From: DASXMR01 sp036495525
GTDB taxonomy: Bacteria > Actinomycetota > Actinomycetes > Streptosporangiales > Streptosporangiaceae
Length of the DNA stretch: 48,140 bases
NCBI GenBank assembly: GCA_036495525.1
Contig: DASXMR010000095.1
Span: 1 to 48,140, forward strand
Direction of reading: 5' to 3'
This document shows positions 8,558 through 16,886 of the stretch, piece by piece (position 1 is the stretch's first letter; every line of letters starts with the position of its first letter). The notes under the pieces were generated by a model. The model was not told where the DNA came from and did not search any database. It worked only from the letters and a program-made list of their open reading frames with translations. The position numbers and the translations under genes are program-made.

Positions 8558-8691
8558 CCACCGCGCAGACCCGGGAGTCTACGCATCCGCGACAGCGAAT
8601 GGTAATGCGGGGCTGGTTGTCTCCGGGCCGCGACACGCTCGTGATCGAACGGTAACCTGCTCCGCGCCCGGCCAGCAACGCGGGCCGGCGA

Positions 8692-9159
8692 CTAGCTCGC
8701 CTGGGCCGGCTGCCCCTGGCCCGGCTCGCCGGACTTGCCTCGCTCGGCCGCGTGGGCCGACGGCCAGGACATCCTGATGCTCGTCCAGCCGGCGCTCTCG
8801 CGGATCTCGACGTCGTCGGCCAGGCCCTCGATAACCGCGGTGCCGAAGCCGGGCGGCAGCCCTGGCTGGCCCGTCACCTGGCCGCCCGGCCGGCCGGCTG
8901 CGCTCGGGGCCGGACCGGTGTCGGTGACCTCGACCTCAAATCGCCCGTCCTGGCTGGTCAGTGAGATCCTCACTGGCTCGGCCGGGCAGTGCGCGCGGTG
9001 CGTCTCGACCGCTCGCGAGCAGGCCTCGCCGACCGCGAGCCTGACCTCGTCGAGCAGCTCTTCAGCGACGCCGCTGCGCCTGGCCACGGCCGTCGCGACC
9101 AGCCGTGCCGTGCGCACGTGCGCCGGAAGCGCGGTGAAGCTGACCTCTACGGTCGCCAT
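8692..9159 (-). CDS. Anti-sigma-factor-type HATPase, presumed BldG partner
   Basis: A 155-residue GHKL-fold kinase of the RsbW/SpoIIAB type. Such proteins bind a sigma factor and phosphorylate the STAS antagonist on serine. The helix LDEVRLAVGEACSRAVETHR aligns with the N-box, but the Asn that normally binds Mg2+ is Arg (SRA in place of the usual NA). The G1-like box is VTDTGPAP and the G2-like region is GFGTAVIEGLADDVEI. The C-terminal tail after MSWPSAH is low-complexity. It follows bldG by 20 nt, so the two are probably co-transcribed. Kinase activity is uncertain because of the N-box change. Confidence 0.85.
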   Translation of the reverse strand: MATVEVSFTALPAHVRTARLVATAVARRSGVAEELLDEVRLAVGEACSRAVETHRAHCPAEPVRISLTSQDGRFEVEVTDTGPAPSAAGRPGGQVTGQPGLPPGFGTAVIEGLADDVEIRESAGWTSIRMSWPSAHAAERGKSGEPGQGQPAQAS

Positions 9160-9179
9160 CTGCCGGGGGTGGCCGGCGC

Positions 9180-9530
9180 CTACTTCTCGGCTTTCCTGGC
9201 CGTGATGGCCTCGTCCACCGAGTCGTGAATACCGAATACCTTGGTCAGTCCCGTGATCCGGAAGATCTTCAGAATCCGCTCCTGCGTGCAGACCAGGTCG
9301 AGCGAGCCATCGTGCGCACGAACCCGCTTGAGGCCGCCGACGAGCACGCCGAGCCCGGTGGAGTCAAGGAACTCGACCTTCTCCATGTTGACCACGAGCT
9401 GGTAGAAGCCGTTGTTGACCAGTTCGATCAGCAGCTCGCGGAGCCGGGGCGCGGTATAGACGTCGATCTCGCCTTCCACGTCGACGATCTCGATTCCATC
9501 CTTGCTGTGGTGGTCCAGCTTCAGGTCCAC
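9180..9530 (-). CDS. bldG: Anti-sigma-factor antagonist, BldG type (STAS domain)
   Basis: A 116-residue STAS protein closely resembling BldG of Streptomyces along its whole length: GEIDVYTAPRLRE, the phosphorylation motif EFLDSTGLGVLVGGLKRVRAH with Ser57 as the predicted phosphosite, and ERILKIFRITGLTKVFGIH. BldG controls aerial development, antibiotic production and stress sigma factors by partner switching. The GTG start has a GGAGG box 5 nt upstream. The kinase-like gene follows 20 nt downstream on the same strand, and the helicase is divergent across a 170-nt gap. The family assignment is strong; the physiological output in this organism is inferred. Confidence 0.93.
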   Translation of the reverse strand: MDLKLDHHSKDGIEIVDVEGEIDVYTAPRLRELLIELVNNGFYQLVVNMEKVEFLDSTGLGVLVGGLKRVRAHDGSLDLVCTQERILKIFRITGLTKVFGIHDSVDEAITARKAEK

Positions 9531-9700
9531 AAATCCTCCAGCGCCACTACGGCTGTCGTCTGAGCGTTGCGCGGCCGTGCCGACAGTCCGCCACCTTAAG
9601 CCAGCCAGCTACCGCCGCGCATTAACCATGCCCTGAGGTCATGTCTATACCAGATCGGGGTCCCAGGCATCCCGGCCGAAAGATGACACACTGGAGACGG

Positions 9701-12136
9701 ATGACTGTGGTCACGCCGCTCGTCCCCGACGAGCCTCTCGATCTCCCGGTGCCGCCAGGACGGTCCGGCGCTGCCGTGCGCGCGGCGGATGCCGCGGCTT
9801 TCCGGATCCTGCTCGGCGGTGCGGACAGCGGCCAGCTGGTCCATCTCGAGCAGCTCGAGGGCCGGCCGGGCCGCGCGGTGCCATGGCCAGGCTGGGTGCC
9901 CGCCGAGCTGGTCGACGCCCTCGGCCGTCGCGGGGTCAGCGCGCCGTGGGCGCACCAGGCAGCCGCCGCCGAGCACGCCAGGGCGGGCCGCAGCGTGATC
10001 ATGGCAACCGGCACCGCGTCCGGCAAGTCGCTCGGCTACCTGATGCCCGCCCTGACCGGGGTGATGGAGGGCGGCACGGCGCTGTATTTGTCACCGACCA
10101 GGGCGCTGGCCGCTGACCAGCTGCAGCTCGTGCAGGACCTGGCGGTGCCCGGCGTCCGGCCGGCCGTGATCGACTCCGACACGCCGGCCAGTACTCGTTC
10201 CTGGGCTCGTTCGCGCGCGACCTACCTGCTGACCACGCCGGACATGCTGCACTGCAGCTTGCTGCCGCGGCATGCCTGGTGGAACGGCTTCCTGCGGCGG
10301 CTCAGGTACGTCATCGTCGACGAGTGCCACGGCTACCGCGGCGTCTTCGGCTCGCACGTGGCGCACGTGCTGCGCCGGCTGCGCCGGATCGCGGCACACC
10401 ACGCGGGCGCCGAGCCAGTCTTCATCCTCGCCTCTGCCACCATTAGCGAGCCGGCCAGCTGCGCCGGGCTGCTGACCGGGCTGCCGGCCACGGCCGTGAC
10501 CGCTGACGGTGCCCCGCGCGGCCCGCTTACCTTCTGCCTGTGGGAGCCGCCGCTCACCGGGATACGCGGTGAGGCGGGTGCGCCAGTCAGGCGCAGCGCG
10601 ACGACCGAGGCTGCCCGCCTGCTCGCTGACCTGGTCGCCGGGCAGGTACCGGCGCTGGCGTTCGTCCGGTCCCGGCGCGGTGCCGAGGCAGTCGCGCTGG
10701 CCGCGCGGCACCAGCTCGCTGAGGCCGGCGCCGCCCCGCTCGCCGGTCAGGTCGCGGCCTACCGGTCCGGCTACCTGGCCGAGGACCGGCGTGAGCTGGA
10801 AGCGGCGCTGCGATCTGGCGGCATCACCGGCCTGGCCAGCACCACGGCGCTGGAGCTGGGGGTCAACATCGCCGGCCTGCAGGCCGTGCTCATCGCCGGC
10901 TGGCCGGGCACCAGGGCCGCGCTGTGGCAGCAGGCTGGCCGGGCCGGCCGGGACGGGCGCGGCGCGATCGCGGTGCTCATTGCCCGCGCCGATCCACTGG
11001 ACACCTACCTGGTGCACCATCCGGCCGCGCTGCTTGACCGTGCCGTCGAGGCAACCGTCCTCGACCCGGAGAACCCTTACGTGATGGCCCCGCACCTGTG
11101 CGCGGCGGCGGCTGAGCTGCCGCTGACCGAGCCGGACCTAGCGCTCTTCGGCCAGTCAGCGCCTGCGGTCACGGCGGAACTGGCCGGCCAGGGGATCCTG
11201 CGGGACCGAGGCCCGCGGTGGTACTTGACCCGCCGCGACCGCGGCAGGCTGAGCGGCCTGCGCGGAACCGGCGGGCCGCCGGTCAGGATCGTCGAGGCAA
11301 GTACCGGGCGGCTGGTCGGCACCGTGGATGAACCGTCAGCGCACGTGCTCGTGCACGACGGCGCGGTGTACCCGCACCAGGGCGAGATGTACATGGTCAG
11401 CGGCCTGGACCTGGCGGGCCGGGTCGCGCTGGTCGAGGCTGCCGAGCCGGGCTACGCCACCTCGGCGCGTGAGCGGACCAGCATCGAGGTGCACGCGACG
11501 CTGCGCAGCCGCCGGTGGGGCGAGGCCGAGGTGCACTTCGGCGACGTGCTGGTGAGCCGCCAGGTTCTCTCTTTCGTCCGGCGCAGGCCAGATACCGGGC
11601 GGATCATCGGCGAGGAGGCTCTTGACCTGCCGGTTCGCACGCTCAGCACCAGGGCGGTGTGGTGGACCATCTCGGCCGGGCAGCGGGCTGCGCTGGCAGC
11701 GTCAGGAACTGATCTGGCCGGCGCCGCGCACGCGGCCGAGCACGCGTCGATCGGGCTGCTCCCCCTGGTGGCTGCCTGCGACCGCTGGGACGTGGGCGGC
11801 GTGTCAGCCGACCCGCACCCGGCCACCGGCCTGCTGACGGTCTTCGTCTACGACGGGCACGAGGGCGGGTCGGGCTTCGCCGAGCGCGGCTTCGCCACTG
11901 CGAGCCGGTGGCTGGCGGCAACGGCGAGCGCGATTTCCAGCTGCGAATGCGCGGCCGGCTGCCCGTCCTGCATTCAGTCGCCTAAGTGCGGGAACGGCAA
12001 CCAGCCGCTGGCCAAGCACGGCGCGGTCCTGCTGCTGCGGGAGGTGCTGTCCGGCGGGCCGGCCGACCTGGCCGGGCAAAGCTGCCCTGCCCGGCCAGGG
12101 CCACAGGCGGTTCAGGAAGAAGCGAAAGCACTGTAG
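9701..12136 (+). CDS. DEAD/DEAH-box helicase with C-terminal DUF1998-type cysteine module
   Basis: An 811-residue superfamily 2 helicase. Motifs in order: Walker A region ATGTASGKSLGYL, Ia LSPTRALAADQL, motif II VIVDECHGY (a DECH box), motif III ASATIS, and motif VI QQAGRAGRDGRG. The C-terminus has a Cys cluster, CECAAGCPSCIQSPKCGNGN, typical of the DUF1998 module of YprA/MrfA-like helicases, where the cysteines probably bind a metal. MrfA acts in mitomycin repair, so a DNA-repair role is plausible. The ATG at 9701 follows a GGAG box; in-frame ATGs at 9641 and 9683 are alternatives. A 12-bp hairpin follows the stop codon. Confidence 0.92.
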   Translation: MTVVTPLVPDEPLDLPVPPGRSGAAVRAADAAAFRILLGGADSGQLVHLEQLEGRPGRAVPWPGWVPAELVDALGRRGVSAPWAHQAAAAEHARAGRSVIMATGTASGKSLGYLMPALTGVMEGGTALYLSPTRALAADQLQLVQDLAVPGVRPAVIDSDTPASTRSWARSRATYLLTTPDMLHCSLLPRHAWWNGFLRRLRYVIVDECHGYRGVFGSHVAHVLRRLRRIAAHHAGAEPVFILASATISEPASCAGLLTGLPATAVTADGAPRGPLTFCLWEPPLTGIRGEAGAPVRRSATTEAARLLADLVAGQVPALAFVRSRRGAEAVALAARHQLAEAGAAPLAGQVAAYRSGYLAEDRRELEAALRSGGITGLASTTALELGVNIAGLQAVLIAGWPGTRAALWQQAGRAGRDGRGAIAVLIARADPLDTYLVHHPAALLDRAVEATVLDPENPYVMAPHLCAAAAELPLTEPDLALFGQSAPAVTAELAGQGILRDRGPRWYLTRRDRGRLSGLRGTGGPPVRIVEASTGRLVGTVDEPSAHVLVHDGAVYPHQGEMYMVSGLDLAGRVALVEAAEPGYATSARERTSIEVHATLRSRRWGEAEVHFGDVLVSRQVLSFVRRRPDTGRIIGEEALDLPVRTLSTRAVWWTISAGQRAALAASGTDLAGAAHAAEHASIGLLPLVAACDRWDVGGVSADPHPATGLLTVFVYDGHEGGSGFAERGFATASRWLAATASAISSCECAAGCPSCIQSPKCGNGNQPLAKHGAVLLLREVLSGGPADLAGQSCPARPGPQAVQEEAKAL

Positions 12137-12142
12137 AAATAG

Positions 12143-12177
12143 GGCGACCCCCGCCGGGGGGGAGAGCGGGGGTCGCC
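12143..12177 (+). terminator. Strong hairpin after the helicase gene
   Basis: Perfect 12-bp arms at 12143-12154 and 12166-12177 with an 11-nt G-rich loop, beginning 7 nt after the helicase stop codon. The trailing sequence has only two T residues, as is common for actinobacterial hairpin terminators. A second perfect hairpin (arms 12186-12192 and 12203-12209) follows at once. Confidence 0.75.
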
Positions 12178-12818
12178 GTTACGGTCCGGCTCCGGGGGGG
12201 CAGAGCCGGTTCCGTTACCCGTGAAAGCCTAGTTGCAGCGGCGCCAAGTTACCAGCCGGTTGTATCGAATAGGGCGCAGCTGCTGCCCCTTTCCCTATGC
12301 TGCCGGATTTCCGCAGTCCCGTCGAGGCCGGAACGGCAACTCCGCCGCATTCTTTTGCCGCAGGTACCACGTGTGTCCCGGCCCTCCCTGGCGCTGCCCG
12401 GAAAGCATACCGGTGCAAGCCACCACGATAAGCGCAATCCCTGCCGAATGCCTAAGCCGGCCAGGACGGCCGCCGCCACGAGGCTGGACCGGGCGATCGG
12501 CACGGCAGCTCGCGGGTCCTTCCCCCGGCCGGCACAGGTCGTCCCCCCGATCAACACAACTGAATGTAAACGCCGGTACCGATCAAGATAACGAATCGGT
12601 CACGGAGAAGGGTTCCCAGCAGCTCTGATCAGACGTACAAAGGTGAACACGGACCGGATGCGTCCGGACACGGCAGCCGGGCACCCACGCGCGACCAGCC
12701 GCGGGAGGCGTGCCGAGGCAGGAAGTCCGCATGGCGGAGCGCCACAGCGCGACGCGAGGGTTTGCTGCCCGGCGATGAAGGTGCACGCTTGGTAACCTGG
12801 ACCTGACGTGGCAGGCGG

Positions 12819-12843
12819 CGGCGCCCCTGGAGGGGCGCCGTTT
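12819..12843 (+). terminator. Orphan terminator-like hairpin
   Basis: Perfect 10-bp arms at 12819-12828 and 12831-12840 with only two unpaired bases between them (so the innermost pair probably opens), followed by TTT. It lies about 700 nt past the helicase stop and 183 nt before the holin-like gene. It therefore either ends an unannotated plus-strand transcript or acts in the leader of the holin-like gene. Confidence 0.5.
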
Positions 12844-13025
12844 GCCGTGTCAGTCGGGGGGGCGACCGCCCGTGCCCCCCGCGTGCCGTTCGCTCGGGCC
12901 AGCCGCCGGCCGGCCGTCGCGACCGGCACACCCCGCGCCCCTTTTGACCGTTGGGCATGCCCTGCGCACGCGGAGCGATGGCATGGGCCAGACTGGGTAC
13001 CAAAGTGCGAGAGGGGTGAGCGCTG

Positions 13026-13469
13026 ATGTCCGGAGCAACGGCACGCCAGGCGGCAGTAGCCGACGACCAGACGATAGGCAACCTGGTCTCGCTGGCGGTC
13101 AAGGACGTGACGCAGCTGGTCAGGTGCGAGATCGACCTGGCCAAGATCGAGCTGAAGACAGACGTCAAGCGGCTTGGCATCGGCGGGGCGCTGCTGGGCA
13201 CCGCGGCCTTCGTTGGCTGCCTCGTGCTGATGCTGCTGTCGTTCGCCTTGGCTTACGGGCTCATGACCGTCGGCATCTGGAGCTGGGCGTCGTTCCTCAT
13301 TGTGGCCGGCGCTTACGTGCTGCTGGCCGGCCTGGCCGTGCTGATCGGCTTCACCAAGGTGCGCAAGCTCAGCGGGCTGAGCAAGACTCGCCGGACCGTC
13401 CAGGATGACCTGGCGCTGATCCGCCGCGACGAGCCTGAGCCAGCGGCGCCAGCGGTCGGAGCGGGGTGA
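13026..13469 (+). CDS. Actinobacterial holin-like membrane protein (Phage_holin_3_6 / DUF1469)
   Basis: A 147-residue protein. An amphipathic N-terminal region, LVSLAVKDVTQLVRCEIDLAKIELKTDVKRLG, precedes two long hydrophobic helices (about residues 58-82 and 88-110) and a charged tail. This layout is that of the family annotated as phage holin superfamily III in actinobacteria, although these are chromosomal and their role is unproven. A GAGAGGGG box lies about 9 nt before the ATG. The stop overlaps the GTG of the next gene (GTGA), so translation is coupled to the hydrolase. Confidence 0.82.
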   Translation: MSGATARQAAVADDQTIGNLVSLAVKDVTQLVRCEIDLAKIELKTDVKRLGIGGALLGTAAFVGCLVLMLLSFALAYGLMTVGIWSWASFLIVAGAYVLLAGLAVLIGFTKVRKLSGLSKTRRTVQDDLALIRRDEPEPAAPAVGAG

Positions 13470-14395
13470 GCTCGGGCGGGCGCGCCGATACCTCGATCTA
13501 CATCGACGGGCCCTGGATCCACCGATCGGTGAGCGCGAACGGCACCCGTTTTCATATCGCCGAGAGCGGCGACGGGCCGCTGGTGCTGATGCTGCACGGC
13601 TTCCCGCAGTTCTGGTGGACGTGGCGGGAGCAACTCGGCTCGCTCAGCCAGGCTGGTTTCCGCGCCGTCGCCGTCGACCTGCGCGGCTATGGCGGCAGCG
13701 ACAAGCCGCCGCGCGGCTACGACCTGGTCACCGCCGCCTCGGACGCGGCCGGCCTGATCCGGTCACTCGGCGAGGCTAACGCCGTCGTGGTCGGGCACGA
13801 CTGGGGCGGCCTGATCGCGTGGACGATGGCCGCCTACTACCCCAAGGTGGTCCGCAGGCTCGCGGTCGTGTCCGTGCCGCACCCGCTGCGGCTGCGCGCG
13901 GCTGTCCTGTTCGATCCCTTCGGCCAGGGCCGCAGCAGCGGCTACGCGCTCGGCTTCCAGCTCCCGCTGCTGCCCGAGCGGCAGCTGCTGCGGCACGACG
14001 GCGCGCGGGTGTCTCGCATGCTCACCGCGTGGTCTGGCCCAGGCTGGCCGGACGAGGCGATCGAGCGACGGTACCGCGCCGCGATGACCATCCCGTCCGT
14101 GGCGCACTCCGCGCTTGAGTATCACCGCTGGTTCCTCCGGTCCAGGCTGCGGCCGGACGGGCTGCGGTACGCGCGAGCCATGCGGGCGCCGGTGCAGGCG
14201 CCGACGCTGCACCTGCATGGCGCGCTCGACCGGTGCGTGCTGCCGACCGCGGCGCGAGGCTCAGGCATGTACGTCGAGGCACCGTACCGGTGGCGGCTCA
14301 TCGACGGTGCCGGGCACTTCCCGCACGAGGAGATGCCCGACCGGTTCGACATCGAGCTGCGCTCCTGGCTGGCAGACCCAGAACCCGAGCGGTGA
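13466..14395 (+). CDS. Alpha/beta hydrolase, epoxide-hydrolase-like
   Basis: A 309-residue alpha/beta hydrolase. The oxyanion-hole motif is HGFPQFWWTWR, followed by DLRGYGGSDKPP, and the nucleophile elbow VVGHDWGG carries Asp rather than Ser. Asp at the elbow together with HGFP is the hallmark of epoxide hydrolases and haloalkane/haloacetate dehalogenases. The acid is probably in LHGALDRCV and the catalytic His is in GAGHFPHEE. GTG at 13466 overlaps the previous stop, and its own stop overlaps the DUF309 start, so the three genes form a tight coupled operon. The substrate is unknown. Confidence 0.88.
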   Translation: MSSGGRADTSIYIDGPWIHRSVSANGTRFHIAESGDGPLVLMLHGFPQFWWTWREQLGSLSQAGFRAVAVDLRGYGGSDKPPRGYDLVTAASDAAGLIRSLGEANAVVVGHDWGGLIAWTMAAYYPKVVRRLAVVSVPHPLRLRAAVLFDPFGQGRSSGYALGFQLPLLPERQLLRHDGARVSRMLTAWSGPGWPDEAIERRYRAAMTIPSVAHSALEYHRWFLRSRLRPDGLRYARAMRAPVQAPTLHLHGALDRCVLPTAARGSGMYVEAPYRWRLIDGAGHFPHEEMPDRFDIELRSWLADPEPER

Positions 14396-14895
14396 GCGAG
14401 GCCGGCGGGCCGCCGGTCAGGGACCGGGACACCGCTGGCAGGGCGCGCAACGCCCGGCCGCGGGACGCTCTCGGGCGCCCCCTGCAGCGAAGCCAGCCTG
14501 GCGAGCCTGTTACCCCTGATGACCTGGATCTCGGGCCGGCCGAGGCGCTCGCGCTTGCGCAGCAGCTGATCGACAGTGGCCGGCCGTTCCACGCCCACGA
14601 GGTGCTTGAGGCATCCTGGCACGCCGCTCCGCCAGCCGAGCGCGAGCTGTGGCGCGGTCTCGCCCAGCTGGCCGTCGGGCTCACCCATGCCCGCCGTGGC
14701 AACGCCCGCGGCGCGGTCGCGCTGCTGCGGCGGGGCGGGCTGGCGGTTGGCGGTTACGCGGGCCGTGATCCGCACGGCGTGGACGCGGCCGCGGTCGCGG
14801 CGGCCGCCGAAGGCCTGGCCGGCCAGATCAGCTCGGCGGGACTCGGCGCGCTGCCCGAGCCCCGGCTCCAGCTGGTCAGGCCACCGGATGGCTGA
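14392..14895 (+). CDS. DUF309-family protein
   Basis: A 167-residue protein with the DUF309 helical core at about residues 50-120. The family motifs are visible as FHAHEVLEASWHAAPPAER and LWRGLAQLAVGLTHARRGN, with conserved His and Glu residues that could bind a metal or substrate. The N-terminal 45 residues are polar and probably unstructured. The GTG at 14392 overlaps the hydrolase stop codon (GTGA). The biochemical role of DUF309 is unknown. Coupling to the hydrolase suggests a shared task that cannot be named. Confidence 0.8.
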   Translation: MSEAGGPPVRDRDTAGRARNARPRDALGRPLQRSQPGEPVTPDDLDLGPAEALALAQQLIDSGRPFHAHEVLEASWHAAPPAERELWRGLAQLAVGLTHARRGNARGAVALLRRGGLAVGGYAGRDPHGVDAAAVAAAAEGLAGQISSAGLGALPEPRLQLVRPPDG

Positions 14896-14902
14896 CGGGC
14901 AG

Positions 14903-16096
14903 CTAGCCGCAGCGCTGCGTCGACACCGGTGCTGACTGCCGCACGCCGCGGTGCACATCAGGTGCGACCTCGGCGCCGGTCAGGGCGTACCCGGTGTCCG
15001 GCACGGCCACCGAGGCGGCGAAGACCACCCCGTAGACCCGGCCGTCAGGTGTCAACAGCGGGCCGCCTGAGTTTCCCGGCTCCACTACAGCCCTGATCGC
15101 GTAGATCTGCCGCCTGACAGTCGCGGTCTGGTAGATGTCCGGCCCGGTCGCGGTCTCCGCGCGGCCGACCCTGGCCGCGACCGCGGTGAAACTGTGGTTG
15201 AGCGGGTAGCCGGCCACGATCGCGCTGGCGCCGACCTTTGCCTGGCTGGCGAAGGCGAGCGGCGGCGCGCTGAGGCCGGGCACGTCAAGCACGGCGATGT
15301 CGCGTCGCGGGTCATAGAGCACTACGTGCGCGGTGAGGGAGGTGCCGGTGTCGGTGACCGCGTGCAGCTGCTCGGTGACGCCGGCCACGACGTGCGCGTT
15401 GGTCAGCACCCGGTCCGGCGCGATCACGAAGCCCGAGCCCTCGATGGTCTTCGAGCAGCTCGGTGCCAGGCCGTCGATCTTGACCACGCTCACTCGCGCC
15501 ATGGCCAGTCCCTGGCTGCGCAAGACGGCCTGACTTGGCGGCGCCACGTTGAGCGCGCTCTCGGCCCCGAGTGCGCCGAAGACCTGCGGGAACGCGCCGC
15601 TGTTGAACAGGCTGCGCAGCGGCGAGAACTGCTGGCCGAGGGCGGCGCTCGGCATCAGCTTGTCCACGCCCCGCAGCACAGCGGAATTCGTCACCTGGCG
15701 TGAGACCGCAGGGAACAGCGGCTCGGCCACGAACGACCCGATCAGCCACGCCACCAGCAGCAGCGCGACGATGTTGACCGCAGCGCCGCCCAGCGAGTCG
15801 AGGACGGTGGCTGGACGCCAGCGCACCCTTGACCTGATCGCCACGCCAATGCCGGACAGCACCGCCATCCCGATGATTCCGGAGACGAACACCACCAGCA
15901 GGGCGAGGACCGCCTGCAGGTTCAGGCTGTTGGCAAGCGCGCGGGACAGGCCAGGCGCGAAGACGGCGCCGAGCAGCACACCGCCGACGAATCCGGCCAG
16001 GCTCATCATGCCGATGATGAAGCCCTGCCGGTACCCGGCCACGGCGAACGCCGCCGCGAGCACGATGAGGATCACGTCCAGCAGATCGCCTGGCAC
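14903..16096 (-). CDS. marP: MarP-type membrane serine protease
   Basis: A 397-residue protein with a CvpA-like four-helix N-terminal membrane domain (about residues 1-130) and an extracytoplasmic chymotrypsin-fold protease. The triad is visible: His in TNAHVV, Asp in RRDIAVLDV, Ser in PGNSGGPL. One Cys near SCSKTIEG and the penultimate Cys396 match the disulfide pair known in mycobacterial MarP, an acid-resistance protease. The GTG at 16096 begins at the first helix; the upstream open frame is unlike the family. It is last in an nth-nudix-marP order resembling the mycobacterial locus, without the thioredoxin-like gene found there. Confidence 0.9.
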   Translation of the reverse strand: MPGDLLDVILIVLAAAFAVAGYRQGFIIGMMSLAGFVGGVLLGAVFAPGLSRALANSLNLQAVLALLVVFVSGIIGMAVLSGIGVAIRSRVRWRPATVLDSLGGAAVNIVALLLVAWLIGSFVAEPLFPAVSRQVTNSAVLRGVDKLMPSAALGQQFSPLRSLFNSGAFPQVFGALGAESALNVAPPSQAVLRSQGLAMARVSVVKIDGLAPSCSKTIEGSGFVIAPDRVLTNAHVVAGVTEQLHAVTDTGTSLTAHVVLYDPRRDIAVLDVPGLSAPPLAFASQAKVGASAIVAGYPLNHSFTAVAARVGRAETATGPDIYQTATVRRQIYAIRAVVEPGNSGGPLLTPDGRVYGVVFAASVAVPDTGYALTGAEVAPDVHRGVRQSAPVSTQRCG

Positions 16097-16181
16097 GAGC
16101 CCAAGGGTATCGGCAGCGCCGGGGAGAACACGCTGGCCGCGCTGGCAGGCGTGCGCCCGCTGCCAGGTCAGCGCGGCTGGC

Positions 16182-16886
16182 CTAGCTGCCGGCCTGGGCG
16201 CCGCCTTCCGGCCAGGGCTGCGGGTAGCCAGGCGGCCACGGCGGCTGCTCGGCGGCAGCGCCGTCCCGCCACGGCCGCTCCCAGCCGCCGAGCGCGAGCA
16301 GCCGGTCGACGAGCGTCGCGGTGAAGCCCCAGATGAGCATGCCAGCGGCGCGGAACGCGGGTCCGTCATGGCCCGACGGGTAACGCATCGTCACCCGGTT
16401 GGCCGGGCTCGCCAGCTCGGCGACGGGAATCCTGGCGACGGAGCTGACTTCGGCCGGGTCGCCTGGACCGACCGGTGACGGCCGCCGCCACCACGCCAGC
16501 ACGGGCGTCACCGCGAAGCCGCTGCGCGGGATGTACAGCTCGGGCAGCACGGTCAGCACGTCAACCCCGGCCGGGTCGACCCGCGCCTCCTCAGCTGCCT
16601 CGCGCAGCGCGGCCCCGACCGGCCCGTCGTCGGCCGGGTCGATGGACCCGCCGGGAAAGGCTGGCTGACCGGCGTGGCTGCGCAGCCACGGAGCCCGCTG
16701 GAGGAGCAGCAGGTCGGGCCCGGCCGGCCCGGCGCCGAACAGGATGAGCACCGCCGACGGCCTGCCGCCGCTGGCCGGCGGGCGCAGCTCGCCGGGCACC
16801 GTCATCTGCCGCGCCGCGCTGGCCAGCGCGGCGAGCCACGCCGGGGTGTCGCCGGGAGCCGACTCGTCGCGCGCGGCGGCGGTCAC
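16182..16886 (-). CDS. NUDIX hydrolase, CoA-pyrophosphatase-like
   Basis: A 234-residue NUDIX protein. LLLLQRAPWLRSHAGQPAFPGGSID matches the extended signature of CoA diphosphatases (RS....GQ.AFPGG), and the NUDIX helix reads AALREAAEEARV. The canonical Gly of the EExG motif is replaced by Arg (EEARV). The predicted reaction is cleavage of CoA or acyl-CoA to phosphopantetheine and 3',5'-ADP, inferred from the signature. The C-terminal 25 residues are Pro/Trp-rich. GTG at 16886 overlaps the nth stop by 4 nt, so the two are coupled, and marP follows 85 nt downstream. Confidence 0.87.
   Translation of the reverse strand: MTAAARDESAPGDTPAWLAALASAARQMTVPGELRPPASGGRPSAVLILFGAGPAGPDLLLLQRAPWLRSHAGQPAFPGGSIDPADDGPVGAALREAAEEARVDPAGVDVLTVLPELYIPRSGFAVTPVLAWWRRPSPVGPGDPAEVSSVARIPVAELASPANRVTMRYPSGHDGPAFRAAGMLIWGFTATLVDRLLALGGWERPWRDGAAAEQPPWPPGYPQPWPEGGAQAGS

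Larger units (their letters stand above)
12137..13025. other. 889-nt intergenic region, no convincing gene
   Basis: Open frames here are short, lack family resemblance and lack ribosome sites. It contains two tandem hairpins just after the helicase, a small hairpin at 12654-12667, and a hairpin followed by TTT at 12819-12843. The last looks like a terminator with no gene ahead of it. The stretch from about 12230 to 12600 looks somewhat less GC-rich than its surroundings. A non-coding RNA ending near 12843 is possible. Confidence 0.55.

Noticed and set aside
12249..12628. Frames on both strands (102 and 131 codons) in the 889-nt gap
   Set aside because: Neither resembles a family, both contain Arg/Ser/Cys-rich composition typical of non-coding GC-rich DNA, and no ribosome site fits.
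12808..13026. 72-codon plus-strand frame ahead of the holin-like gene
   Set aside because: Starts at the orphan terminator hairpin, is low-complexity Gly/Ala/Arg, and lacks a ribosome site.
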